Assembly: GCA_017544265.1 (NCBI GenBank)
Contig: JAFYEM010000013.1
Coordinates: 1 to 42,250, forward strand
Direction: 5' to 3'
Origin: Bacteroidales bacterium
Lineage (GTDB): Bacteria > Bacteroidota > Bacteroidia > Bacteroidales > UBA932
DNA length: 42,250 nucleotides
Part shown: positions 1 to 7,222 of the stretch, in pieces
Layout: every line of letters starts with the position of its first letter
How positions within the stretch are numbered: the stretch's first letter is position 1
Translations under genes and position numbers: made by a program
The notes under the pieces: generated by a model
What the model was told of the DNA's origin: nothing
What the model saw: the letters and a program-made list of their open reading frames with translations, nothing else
Database searches by the model: none

Positions 1-418
1 ATGCGACCTCCATGATGAAGCGCACTTTCATGCGGGTGTCCTTGTGGGTGCCGCAGAAACCGTCCACTACGAAGAGGCGTTTGCCGCTGAGCTGGTTGAC
101 TGCGAGCTTGCGAACGGCCTTCCAGGTCTTTTCGCTCATCTTGTGGTTGTCGTTGTGATAACCCTCGCTGTCCCACCAGATTTCGCCGGGAGCGCCTTCC
201 TTTGTGGTTTTGTCATAGACGATATATTTGTCCTTGGGCGAACGGCCGGTATAGACGCCGGTCATGACGTTGATGGCCCCGAGCTCAGTCACCTGGCCCT
301 TGTCGAAACCTTCCAGGCCGGGTTTTGTTTCTTCGTTGTAAAGGACTTCGTACGTAGGATTGTAAAGAATTTCCTTGACTCCTTTGATACCGTACTTTTT
401 GAGATCGATTTGTAGCAT
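1..418 (-). CDS. pckA: Phosphoenolpyruvate carboxykinase (ATP), N-terminal part
   Basis: Cytosolic ATP-dependent PEP carboxykinase, which interconverts oxaloacetate and PEP with ATP/ADP; in anaerobic Bacteroidota it often runs toward oxaloacetate. Only the first 139 residues are present because the window edge cuts the gene. The protein begins MLQIDLKKYGIKGVKEILYN and contains GVYTGRSPKDKYIVYD, the hallmark N-terminal motif of the ATP-type family, followed by a stretch with IWWDSEGYHND. The ATG at 416-418 is the natural start: a TAAATTCG -7 box (455-462) and TTTG -33 box (483-486) lie upstream. A 19-bp palindrome over the -33 box suggests repression or activation of this gene. ppdK, which also handles PEP, lies at 10.5 kb. 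Family assignment is secure; the C-terminal ATP- and metal-binding parts cannot be seen. Confidence 0.95.
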   Translation of the reverse strand, partial: MLQIDLKKYGIKGVKEILYNPTYEVLYNEETKPGLEGFDKGQVTELGAINVMTGVYTGRSPKDKYIVYDKTTKEGAPGEIWWDSEGYHNDNHKMSEKTWKAVRKLAVNQLSGKRLFVVDGFCGTHKDTRMKVRFIMEVA

Positions 419-454
419 GATTTATTAGGTTTATATCAGTTTCTTTATATCGTG

Positions 455-486
455 CGAATTTACCAATTATTTGGAAGTTTTCCAAA
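455..486 (-). promoter_or_regulatory. pckA promoter (Bacteroidota type)
   Basis: On the minus strand TTTG (483-486) is followed by 20 nt and TAAATTCG (455-462), one mismatch from TAnnTTTG. It lies about 37 nt before the pckA ATG. Assignment is by pattern only. Confidence 0.6.
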
Positions 487-487
487 T
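469..487. promoter_or_regulatory. 19-bp palindrome over the pckA -33 box, candidate operator
   Basis: ATTTGGAAGTTTTCCAAAT: two perfect 8-bp arms around a 3-nt spacer. It covers the pckA -33 box (483-486) and part of the promoter spacer, so a bound dimeric regulator would affect initiation. The cognate protein is unknown. Confidence 0.55.
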
Positions 488-503
488 TTCAGTTTCGTGG
501 TGA

Positions 504-634
504 CGAAAAATTTCCTGCATCACTTTCATCGCCTGTGCCACCCTCGGCACCATAAGAGGGAGGGGCCCGTCGCTTGCGATGGGAGGGGTCGCCCAGAGGG
601 CGACGGCAGGGAAAGTGATGCAGGAAATTTTTTC
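504..634 (+). repeat. Structured inverted-repeat element, copy 1 (pseudoknot plus two hairpins)
   Basis: Outer arms of about 23 bp (504-526 and 611-634, one extra T on the right) enclose a structured core. On the plus strand: hairpin GTGCC/GGCAC (535-539/546-550); its loop CCCTC (541-545) is complementary to GAGGG (556-560), giving an H-type pseudoknot; AGGGG (561-565); hairpin CCCGTCGC/GCGATGGG (566-573/576-583); AGGGG (584-588); hairpin TCGCCC/GGGCGA (589-594/598-603). Copy 2 at 25602-25720 keeps this architecture with mostly different paired sequences. It lies between the yhiN-like stop and the pckA promoter, with the structured strand antisense to both genes. It could also serve as a 3' end structure for the flavoprotein mRNA. 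I do not recognise the family. Confidence 0.7.
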
Positions 635-638
635 TTCC

Positions 639-2108
639 TTACAGCGAAAGAGCGGCGCTGCGCCCGGCGAGCCAGCCGGTGGAAAATGCGGCCTGGAGAT
701 TGTAGCCGCCGGTATCACAGTCAAGGTCCAGGATTTCTCCGGCGAAATACAGCCCCGGAACCAGTTTGGATTCGAGGGTCTTGGCGACGATTTCGTCCTG
801 GGCTATGCCTCCGGCGGTGACGACCGCCCTTTCGAATCCGACGAAACCTTCGATTTCGAAGCGCCAGTCTTTCATCGTGGCGGCCAGGCTGTCCACGCTG
901 ACCTGCGGGTTCATCTTCAGGAAAGGAAGGGTAATGTCCCAGGGAATGAATTTCCCGAGCAGGATGCGGAAAAGTTTCCGGAAAGGCACCCCTCGGCTGC
1001 GCTCGTCAGCGATGACTTCCTCCCAGCGTTTATGCACGTCTTCATCCAGCCGGGCATCCTCCACGGCGGGTTTGAGGTCTATGGCGATGCTCACGCGGGC
1101 CCCGTTCTCAAGAGCGCGAACCGCAGCGCGGCTGAGTTTGTAGCCCGCCGGCCCTTCGATGCCGCCGTCGGTGAATTCCAGGTCGCCGAATTCAGTCGCT
1201 ACGCACTCGCCGCCTATATACAGGCTCAGGTCTATGTTGTCCAGACTGTTGCCGCAGAGCATTTCTCCGAGTTCGGTCATGGGCGTGACGCGCTCGATAT
1301 GGGCTTTGAAGGAGGGATAGTCCTCCGGCAGGGGATTGATTTTCCTGCTTTTGCGGCTGCGGGCGCTGAAGGCCTCCCTGATTTCGCCTGCGAGGGACGG
1401 CTCCTGCTTGTATCCCGAAGGGACGAGAGCCGTGAGGGACGGAAGAAGGGGAGTGACGCTGTGGCCTAATCCTGATGCCCATTTATATCCGTCGCCAGTA
1501 GAGCCGGTGCCGGGATAGGAAAGGCCTCCTGTGGCGACAATCAGGCGTCCGGTGGTATAGACCTCCTGCTCAATTGTCGTTTCGGTGCGTACTGCGGGGG
1601 CTTTCCCGCGGCGCGGATCGTCATCGCGGGAACGGAATTCCCTGACCGTGGTTTTGGTGCAGTCCAGGCTGAAACGGTCCCCGGTGCGGCTGATGTTTCT
1701 GACTTCGCAGCCGGTGACGATCTTCACGCCCTCGAGGGTGCAGGTGCGAATCAGCGTGTCCACCACGTCGGAGGACATGTGGCTCTCCGGGAAGGCCCTG
1801 TCGCCGCGCTCTATTTTGGAGCGCATTCCGTTTTCCCTGAGCAGGTCTATGACCGCCTGCGGCGGAAGATTGTGGAAGGCGGGGGAGAGAAGGGGGGCAC
1901 CGGTGCGCACTGCAGCAGAAAAGTCGTCCCAGTCCTTGAGATTGGTGAAATTGCAGCGCCCCTTTCCGGTAATCATGATTTTCCGGCCCGGCCGGGGCAT
2001 TTTTTCCAGGATGGTGACTGTGCCTGCGCCCTGAAGGGCCCTTGCGGCGCTGATTCCTGCGAGAAGGCCCGCCGCTCCGCCTCCTATTATAATAATGTCT
2101 GATTTCAT
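639..2108 (-). CDS. BaiN/YhiN (HI0933) family FAD-dependent oxidoreductase
   Basis: A 489-aa flavoprotein of the HI0933/YhiN/BaiN family. The N-terminal Rossmann motif IIIIGGGAAGLLAG (about residues 5-18) binds FAD, followed by the family signature RKIMITGKGRCNFTN. The C-terminus has the second FAD motif GLYFAGEILDLDCDTGGYNL. Length is somewhat above the usual 400-420, with an insertion around residues 160-180 rich in Arg and Asp. Substrates of most family members are unknown; BaiN from Clostridium acts on bile acid intermediates, but that function should not be assumed here. The gene stands alone. Its promoter overlaps that of tRNA-Thr/pyrG, and its leader contains a 16-bp stem (2126-2186). 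Confidence 0.88.
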   Translation of the reverse strand: MKSDIIIIGGGAAGLLAGISAARALQGAGTVTILEKMPRPGRKIMITGKGRCNFTNLKDWDDFSAAVRTGAPLLSPAFHNLPPQAVIDLLRENGMRSKIERGDRAFPESHMSSDVVDTLIRTCTLEGVKIVTGCEVRNISRTGDRFSLDCTKTTVREFRSRDDDPRRGKAPAVRTETTIEQEVYTTGRLIVATGGLSYPGTGSTGDGYKWASGLGHSVTPLLPSLTALVPSGYKQEPSLAGEIREAFSARSRKSRKINPLPEDYPSFKAHIERVTPMTELGEMLCGNSLDNIDLSLYIGGECVATEFGDLEFTDGGIEGPAGYKLSRAAVRALENGARVSIAIDLKPAVEDARLDEDVHKRWEEVIADERSRGVPFRKLFRILLGKFIPWDITLPFLKMNPQVSVDSLAATMKDWRFEIEGFVGFERAVVTAGGIAQDEIVAKTLESKLVPGLYFAGEILDLDCDTGGYNLQAAFSTGWLAGRSAALSL

Positions 2109-2125
2109 ACGTGCGTCTGTTGTAG

Positions 2126-2186
2126 ACGACCATCATCTTTTGGGCACATCGACACCCTTTTCAGTGCACAAAAAGATGATGGTCGT
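2126..2186. repeat. 16-bp inverted repeat in the yhiN-like leader
   Basis: Perfect arms 2126-2141 (ACGACCATCATCTTTT) and 2171-2186, with inner GCAC/GTGC pairing that lengthens the stem. A smaller hairpin CGTCT/AGACG (2114-2118/2124-2128) overlaps the left arm. It lies between two divergent promoters and the flavoprotein start, so it is not a gene-end terminator. On the minus strand it would form near the 5' end of the flavoprotein mRNA. Confidence 0.7.
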
Positions 2187-2199
2187 TTTTCATAGCAGG

Positions 2200-2231
2200 C
2201 AAATTTACAATTAAGTTTTGTAGTCGGCAAA
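2200..2231 (-). promoter_or_regulatory. Promoter of the yhiN-like flavoprotein
   Basis: Minus strand: TTTG (2228-2231), 20 nt, TAAATTTG (2200-2207), a full match to the Bacteroidota consensus. It places transcription start near 2197, about 90 nt before the ATG, so the inverted repeat is transcribed. It overlaps the divergent tRNA-Thr promoter. Confidence 0.65.
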
Positions 2232-2246
2232 AAAATTGTATCTTTG
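2217..2246 (+). promoter_or_regulatory. Promoter of tRNA-Thr and pyrG
   Basis: TTTG (2217-2220), 18 nt, TATCTTTG (2239-2246). It lies about 25 nt before the tRNA 5' end and is the only promoter-like sequence before pyrG. Confidence 0.7.
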
Positions 2247-2271
2247 TGCTTCCGATCATTGAGGTCGGTCT

Positions 2272-2344
2272 GCCACTTTAGCTCAGTCGGTAGAGCAGCG
2301 CATTCGTAACGCGCAGGTCGGGAGTTCAAGTCTCCCAAGTGGCT
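2272..2344 (+). tRNA. tRNA-Thr (anticodon CGT)
   Basis: A 73-nt cloverleaf: acceptor GCCACTT/AAGTGGC, D-arm GCTC/GAGC, anticodon loop TTCGTAA with anticodon CGT, T-arm GGGAG/CTCCC with loop TTCAAGT, discriminator T2344, no encoded CCA. The last anticodon-stem pair (31-39) is an A-C mismatch. CGT reads ACG only. The pyrG start codon begins 6 nt after the discriminator base. Confidence 0.95.
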
Positions 2345-2350
2345 CAGGTT

Positions 2351-3961
2351 ATGGCAAAATACGTATTCGTGACAGGAGGCGTCGCCTCGTCACTGGGAAA
2401 AGGCATCGTGGCGGCATCGCTCGCCAAACTTCTTCAGGCAAGGGGCCTCAGGGTAACCATCCAGAAATTCGACCCCTATCTCAATGTCGACCCCGGAACT
2501 CTTAATCCATACGAGCATGGAGAGTGCTATGTCACCGACGACGGCGCGGAGACAGACCTGGACCTGGGCCACTACGAGCGTTTCCTCGGAGCCCACACGT
2601 CCAAGGCGAATAACGTCACCACTGGGAAAATCTATCACACCGTAATCACCAAGGAGCGCGAGGGCGCATATCTTGGAAAGACTGTCCAGATTGTCCCCCA
2701 TATCACCGATGAAATCAAGCGCAGGATGCTGCTGCTTGGGAAGACCGGCCGCTTCGACATCATCATCACCGAAGTCGGCGGCACCGTGGGCGACATGGAG
2801 TCGCAGCCCTTCGTGGAGGCCATACGCCAGCTCCAGTGGGAGCTCCCTGAGGAGGACCTGCTGAGCATACATCTCACCCTGGTGCCATATCTGAGGGCCG
2901 CCAAGGAACTCAAGACCAAACCCACGCAGCACTCCGTGCAGCTTCTGCAGCAGGCCGGCGTGCACCCGGACATAATCGTGTGCCGCACCGAGAAGGACCT
3001 CGGGCCGGATCTGAAGAAGAAAATCGCCCAGTTCTGCAACGTCAAGCCCGGCCACGTTATCCAGTCCATAGACGCTTCCAGCATTTATCAGGTTCCGGTG
3101 AATCTGGACAAGGAAGGCCTGGACGAAATGGTGGTGGAACATCTTGGCCTCAAGGGGCTTCCGGATCCGGACCTGACCGCCCTTCAGGAATTTCTCGAGA
3201 GGATACGCCATCCCAAATCACAGGTCGATATCGCCCTCGTGGGAAAATACGTCGAACTGCAGGATGCCTACAAGTCCATACAGGAATCGTTCGTTCATGC
3301 AGGTGCCGCCAACGAATGCAAAGTGGTGGTCCACTGCGTCCATTCCGAATTCCTGAATGACGACAACGCAAAAGAACTCCTCGGCGAAATGGACGGTATC
3401 CTCGTGGCTCCAGGTTTCGGCGAGAGGGGACTGGAAGGGAAGATAGTCGCTGTGCGCTACGCCCGCGAGAACGGGATACCCTTTTTCGGCATCTGTCTCG
3501 GAATGCACATGGCCGTGGTGGAATTCGCCCGCGACGTGCTCGGACTCAAGGATGCCCATACCACGGAGGTCCGTCCCGGCACCTCTTCGCCCGTCATAGA
3601 CCTTATGGAGGACCAGAAGACAACCACCGTAAAGGGCGGCACGATGCGTCTCGGGGCCTATAGATGCCGTCTCGCGGAGGGCTCGCTCGCGCGCCGGATT
3701 TACGGACAGGAGCTTATCAGCGAGCGTCACCGTCACCGCTACGAATTCAATGACGCATACCGCAGGGCCTTCGAGGAGGCCGGTATGAAGATTTCAGGCT
3801 GCAACCCGGACACCGGGCTGGTGGAAATAGTGGAAATTCCTTCTCATCCTTTCTTCATCGCGGTGCAGTTCCATCCCGAGTACAAGAGTACTCCTGAGAA
3901 TCCCCAGCCGATTTTCGTGGAATTCATCAAGGCGGCTATGGAGCGTCGCGGCAATGCGTAA
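2351..3961 (+). CDS. pyrG: CTP synthase
   Basis: Cytosolic CTP synthase, converting UTP, ATP and glutamine to CTP in the last step of pyrimidine synthesis; 536 aa, normal length. The N-terminal synthetase domain starts MAKYVFVTGGVASSLGKGI with the nucleotide-binding SLGKG loop, and shows IQKFDPYLNVDPGTLNPYEH and EVGGTVGDME. The C-terminal class I glutaminase domain has the nucleophile Cys382 in GICLGMHMAV and the FHPE motif near the C-terminus. The ATG at 2351 is chosen because a GTG-started extension at 2339 would overlap the tRNA. Only 6 nt (2345-2350) separate it from tRNA-Thr, so tRNA 3' processing would leave an almost leaderless mRNA. Its 3' end overlaps the next gene by 8 nt. Confidence 0.98.
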   Translation: MAKYVFVTGGVASSLGKGIVAASLAKLLQARGLRVTIQKFDPYLNVDPGTLNPYEHGECYVTDDGAETDLDLGHYERFLGAHTSKANNVTTGKIYHTVITKEREGAYLGKTVQIVPHITDEIKRRMLLLGKTGRFDIIITEVGGTVGDMESQPFVEAIRQLQWELPEEDLLSIHLTLVPYLRAAKELKTKPTQHSVQLLQQAGVHPDIIVCRTEKDLGPDLKKKIAQFCNVKPGHVIQSIDASSIYQVPVNLDKEGLDEMVVEHLGLKGLPDPDLTALQEFLERIRHPKSQVDIALVGKYVELQDAYKSIQESFVHAGAANECKVVVHCVHSEFLNDDNAKELLGEMDGILVAPGFGERGLEGKIVAVRYARENGIPFFGICLGMHMAVVEFARDVLGLKDAHTTEVRPGTSSPVIDLMEDQKTTTVKGGTMRLGAYRCRLAEGSLARRIYGQELISERHRHRYEFNDAYRRAFEEAGMKISGCNPDTGLVEIVEIPSHPFFIAVQFHPEYKSTPENPQPIFVEFIKAAMERRGNA

Positions 3962-4697
3962 ATTCCTGCTTCTTCCTCTTCTGCTGCTCCTCGGATGTGC
4001 CCCTAAGGCCGTCAGGGAGTATAAAGCCGTGGCAGTGAAAGAATATCCGCACGACACCACCTCCTATACTCAGGGGCTGTTCTTCGACGGCGACACCTTT
4101 TTCGAGACCACCGGGCAGTGGGGCGAGAGCACCATTCGCAAAGTGGAGCTGGAAAGCGGAAAAACCCTTTCCAGAGTGGATTTCCCGGAAGAATACTTCC
4201 TCGAAGGTTCGGTGGCGCTCTGCGGTGTGCTTTATGTGCTGACCTGGACCAACAGGCAGATACTCAAGTATGACGCTTCTACCCTCAAGCCCATAGGCGC
4301 GCTGAGATATCCCCGCGAGGGCTGGGGCCTCACCACCGACGGCAAGCGTTTCTATGCCTCCGACGGCTCGTCCCGCATCTATGTGACGGGACCGGATTTC
4401 AAGGCCGAAAAGACCATCCACGTCACCATGGACGGCCATCCGGTGAGATATCTGAACGAGCTGGAATGGATTGACGGACGCATCTGGGCGAATGTCTATA
4501 CCTCCGACACCATAGTTATAATTAATCCGCGCTCCGGCGTGGTTGAGGCCCGTGTCGATTGCAGCGGCCTCTATCCCCGTGCCGGCCGCAGCCCTCACGC
4601 CGACGTGCTCAACGGCATCGCCGTCTCGCCCGACGGCCGTATTTTCCTCACAGGCAAATACTGGCCGAAGTTGTTTGAAGTCGTAATTAAGGAATAA
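3954..4697 (+). CDS. Glutaminyl-peptide cyclotransferase, lipoprotein
   Basis: A 247-aa member of the plant/bacterial (type I) glutaminyl cyclotransferase family, which forms pyroglutamate at protein N-termini. A lipoprotein signal MRKFLLLPLLLLLGC gives Cys15 as the lipidated residue, so the enzyme should be anchored in the periplasm or outer membrane. The family core is clear: YPHDTTSYTQGLFFDGDTFF with ETTGQWGEST, later LNELEWIDGRIWANVY, and the C-terminal NGIAVSPDGRIFLTGKYWPK, typical of a five-bladed propeller. Start overlaps the pyrG end by 8 nt, so it is translated from the same mRNA. The stop codon sits inside a hairpin (4693-4721). Exported substrates are not known here; Gln-initiated mature periplasmic proteins are the likely targets. 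Confidence 0.9.
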   Translation: MRKFLLLPLLLLLGCAPKAVREYKAVAVKEYPHDTTSYTQGLFFDGDTFFETTGQWGESTIRKVELESGKTLSRVDFPEEYFLEGSVALCGVLYVLTWTNRQILKYDASTLKPIGALRYPREGWGLTTDGKRFYASDGSSRIYVTGPDFKAEKTIHVTMDGHPVRYLNELEWIDGRIWANVYTSDTIVIINPRSGVVEARVDCSGLYPRAGRSPHADVLNGIAVSPDGRIFLTGKYWPKLFEVVIKE

Positions 4698-4721
4698 GTT
4701 GTTAAACAGCAACAACTTATT
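4693..4721 (+). terminator. Hairpin after the cyclotransferase gene
   Basis: Perfect 11-bp stem AATAAGTTGTT/AACAACTTATT (4693-4703/4711-4721) with a 7-nt loop. It contains the stop codon. There is no clear T-run after it, so termination may be weak and the TPP riboswitch may also receive read-through transcripts. Confidence 0.5.
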
Positions 4722-4734
4722 CGACAAAAATAAT

Positions 4735-4809
4735 AATTAGGGGTACTGGCAGAAATGCCGGTTGAGAAAAACCCTCTGAACCTGATGCGGTCAATACCGC
4801 CGTAGGGAA
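4735..4809 (+). promoter_or_regulatory. TPP riboswitch (THI element)
   Basis: Conserved pieces in order: GGGGT (4740-4744), a CTGGCA/TGCCGG stem (P3), TTGAGA, ACCCTCTGAACCTGATGCGG, a second stem with GCGGT/ACCGC, and CGTAGGGAAA. The final conserved GTAGGGAA abuts the ATG at 4810, so ligand binding would directly occlude the start region. This points to translational control by thiamin pyrophosphate. Confidence 0.95.
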
Positions 4810-7047
4810 ATGAAAACATTACTGCTTATTCTGGCAATCGCGCCGGTGGTGCCGGCGCAGCCGCAGGACAGCCTTTTGGTCCAGGACAAACTGGACAGCG
4901 TAGTCGTATCGGCTACACGTGCGGGACTTGACTCCCCGGTAACATTCACAATGATAGGCAAGGCGGAACTCTCGTCAAAGGACCCTTCTGCTTCACTTCC
5001 CATGAACCTTGCGCTCCAGCCCGGCGTGGTGGTATGGAACGAGGGCGGAACCGGTCTCGGGAACTCATCCATGACAATCCGCGGCTCGAAAGGCTCACAG
5101 ATCAACGTCACCCTCACCGGAATCACCCTCAACGACGCCGAGAGCCAGGAAGTGTTCTGGGTAAACATACCGGCGATTACCGGACTGCTTTCCTCTGTAC
5201 AGGTCCAGCGGGGCCTCGGCACCAGCGCCTCCGGCTCCGGTGCCTTCGGTGCCAGCATCAATATGAGCACTTCCGGCATCACCCCGTCTCCTTCCTTCCG
5301 CTTTAACATGTCCGGGGGCGCATGGAACACATTTACCGCCGGCGCCTACGCCTCGACCGGACACACGAAAAGCGGTTTCTGGGCTTCCGCGGCCTATTCC
5401 CGGGCATGGACGGACGGCTATGTGCGTGGCGGAAAAGTCTCCTCGCAGGCCGCATTTGCCAATATCGGCTGGATGAAAGGCAGCAATTCAGTCCGCCTGA
5501 CATGGCTGCTGGGGCAGCAGAAAAGCGGCATCACCTGGGACGGTATAGACCTTGAAACATACAAGACCGACCGTCGCTACAATTCCGCAGGGGAGCACTA
5601 TGACGCCTGGGGCAACCGCCTGTACTATGACAACCAGACGGACAATTATCTCCAGAATCACATCCAGCTGAACTACACGCACCAGTTCACCTCCCAGCTG
5701 AGCTGGTCCAACACCCTCAATTATACCTACGGCTACGGCTACGACGAGTATTACGGCTATGACCTTTACGGCATGTACGGCTATGGCGGAGCTCTGCCGC
5801 TTGCCTCTTTCGGCTTCCCGGAGGGGGGGGTGAAGGGCGTGGACGGAGCCATGCACGAGAGCGGAGAAACCATCCACCGCATGCTTATGCGGAACCATTA
5901 TTTCGTGTACCGCACCGACCTGAAATACGTCTCGCACCGCATTGAAGTGACTGCCGGCGGCAGCGTCTCCTGCTATCTCGGCGACCACTGGGGCAAGGTG
6001 CTCTGGGTGGATGTGCTGGGCGATGACTATGACTACAGCCGCAACAGCTGGTATTTCAATGACGCGGTGAAGTGGGACGCGGACATATATGCCCGCGTGC
6101 TCTGGCGCATTGTCGGCGGACTTAGTGTCTATGCGGACCTCCAGGGCCGCTATGTTGACCTCCGGATGAAAGGGCCGGACAACGACTTCACGGACATAAG
6201 CTGCCATAGACAGTGGCCCTTCTTCAACCCCAGGGCGGGCGTGACATGGACTTCCGGAGGGCATAAGGTCTATGCTTTCGCAGCTCTCGGACACCGCGAA
6301 CCGGGCCGCGGGGACATAAAGGAAAATGTCGATGACATCCGTCCCGAGATAATGGTGGATGCCGAGGCAGGATGGTCCTGGAGCAATGAGAAACTGCGCT
6401 TTTCGGCGGATATATATGCGATGGAGTACAAGGACATGCTCATAGAGACCGGCCGCATATCGGCTTCGGGCTATATGATAAAGGAAAACGTGCCGCGCTC
6501 CTGGCGGCGGGGAGTCGAGCTCACGGCGGGATGGACCCCGGGACCGTGGCTGTCCCTGGACGGAAATGTGGCCCTGAGCATCAATCAGATACGCGACTAC
6601 ACCGCCTATGTCCCCTATGACGATTATTCCGCAGTCAAGTCATTCCACTATGGCAGGACTCCGCTTATGATGTCACCTTCCGTGGTGGGAATGCTGCGTT
6701 TTTCGCTTTCACCCTGGGCCGGCAGGGCCCGTCATCCGCTTCGGAGCACCACCCTCACTGCAGACTGGAAGATTGTCGGGAAGCAGTATCTGGACAATAC
6801 CGGCAGGGAAGATCTCGCCGTGCCTTCCTACAACACTGCCAATCTGAGCCTTTCGCACAGTTTCTCTCTCCCGCTGGGCTCACTGGAACTTTCGGTCTAT
6901 GTGACCAATGTTTTCAATTCCCTGTACTACGCCTCCGGCTGGAGAAGCGAGACCTGGAATCCGGGGACTGAAACGCTCAGCACCTTCATAGGCATTTATC
7001 CCCAGGCTCCCGTTGCAGTCATGGGCAAGATATGCTACAGCTTCTGA
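4810..7047 (+). CDS. TonB-dependent outer-membrane receptor, probably thiamin uptake
   Basis: A 745-aa TonB-dependent receptor. The signal peptide MKTLLLILAIAPVVPAQ leads to a TonB-box-like DSVVVSATR, then a plug domain (about residues 35-155; SSMTIRGSKGSQINVTL, VQRGLGTSASGSGAFGASIN) and a 22-strand-type barrel ending in the aromatic C-terminus VAVMGKICYSF. There is no N-terminal carboxypeptidase-like domain and no SusD partner, so it resembles BtuB-like receptors. The TPP riboswitch on its start codon identifies thiamin or a thiamin precursor as the likely substrate; TPP-regulated receptors (called OMR1) are established in Bacteroidota. No pnuT transporter or thiamin pyrophosphokinase gene is adjacent, which is a difference from common arrangements. 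Confidence 0.92.
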   Translation: MKTLLLILAIAPVVPAQPQDSLLVQDKLDSVVVSATRAGLDSPVTFTMIGKAELSSKDPSASLPMNLALQPGVVVWNEGGTGLGNSSMTIRGSKGSQINVTLTGITLNDAESQEVFWVNIPAITGLLSSVQVQRGLGTSASGSGAFGASINMSTSGITPSPSFRFNMSGGAWNTFTAGAYASTGHTKSGFWASAAYSRAWTDGYVRGGKVSSQAAFANIGWMKGSNSVRLTWLLGQQKSGITWDGIDLETYKTDRRYNSAGEHYDAWGNRLYYDNQTDNYLQNHIQLNYTHQFTSQLSWSNTLNYTYGYGYDEYYGYDLYGMYGYGGALPLASFGFPEGGVKGVDGAMHESGETIHRMLMRNHYFVYRTDLKYVSHRIEVTAGGSVSCYLGDHWGKVLWVDVLGDDYDYSRNSWYFNDAVKWDADIYARVLWRIVGGLSVYADLQGRYVDLRMKGPDNDFTDISCHRQWPFFNPRAGVTWTSGGHKVYAFAALGHREPGRGDIKENVDDIRPEIMVDAEAGWSWSNEKLRFSADIYAMEYKDMLIETGRISASGYMIKENVPRSWRRGVELTAGWTPGPWLSLDGNVALSINQIRDYTAYVPYDDYSAVKSFHYGRTPLMMSPSVVGMLRFSLSPWAGRARHPLRSTTLTADWKIVGKQYLDNTGREDLAVPSYNTANLSLSHSFSLPLGSLELSVYVTNVFNSLYYASGWRSETWNPGTETLSTFIGIYPQAPVAVMGKICYSF

Positions 7048-7056
7048 CGCGGGTAT

Positions 7057-7088
7057 AAAAAAGGAGGCTGACCTGACGGCCAGTCTCC
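7057..7088 (-). terminator. Intrinsic terminator downstream of tRNA-Val
   Basis: Stem GGAGGCTG/CAGTCTCC (7063-7070/7081-7088) plus an inner CC/GG pair. On the minus strand it is followed by TTTTTT (7062-7057), so it ends minus-strand transcription of tRNA-Val. On the plus strand there is no T-run after it. Confidence 0.7.
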
Positions 7089-7094
7089 TCCGGG

Positions 7095-7169
7095 TAGGGA
7101 TGATCGGGTTCGAACCGATGACCTCTTCAATGTGACTGAAGCGCTCTAAACCAGCTGAGCTACACCCCT
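7095..7169 (-). tRNA. tRNA-Val (anticodon CAC)
   Basis: A 75-nt cloverleaf on the minus strand: acceptor AGGGGTG/CATCCCT with one G-U pair, D-arm GCTC/GAGC, anticodon stem CTTCA/TGAAG with loop GTCACAT (anticodon CAC), T-arm ATCGG/CCGAT with loop TTCGAAC, discriminator A, no encoded CCA. It reads GTG only. It lies 53 nt downstream of the methyltransferase gene and could be co-transcribed with it. Confidence 0.95.
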
Positions 7170-7222
7170 GTTTGGTTCGGGACCGCAAAATTAACACTTT
7201 TTTGCTTTCCTCCAAAATTTTT

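Noticed and set aside
579-1469. 296-aa open frame on the plus strand opposite the flavoprotein
   Set aside because: It is a shadow of the GC-rich flavoprotein gene and has no domain or signal of its own. It also begins inside the inverted-repeat element.
2339-2350. GTG-started extension of pyrG
   Set aside because: It would begin inside the tRNA-Thr acceptor stem; the ATG at 2351 gives the standard MAKYVFVTGG start.
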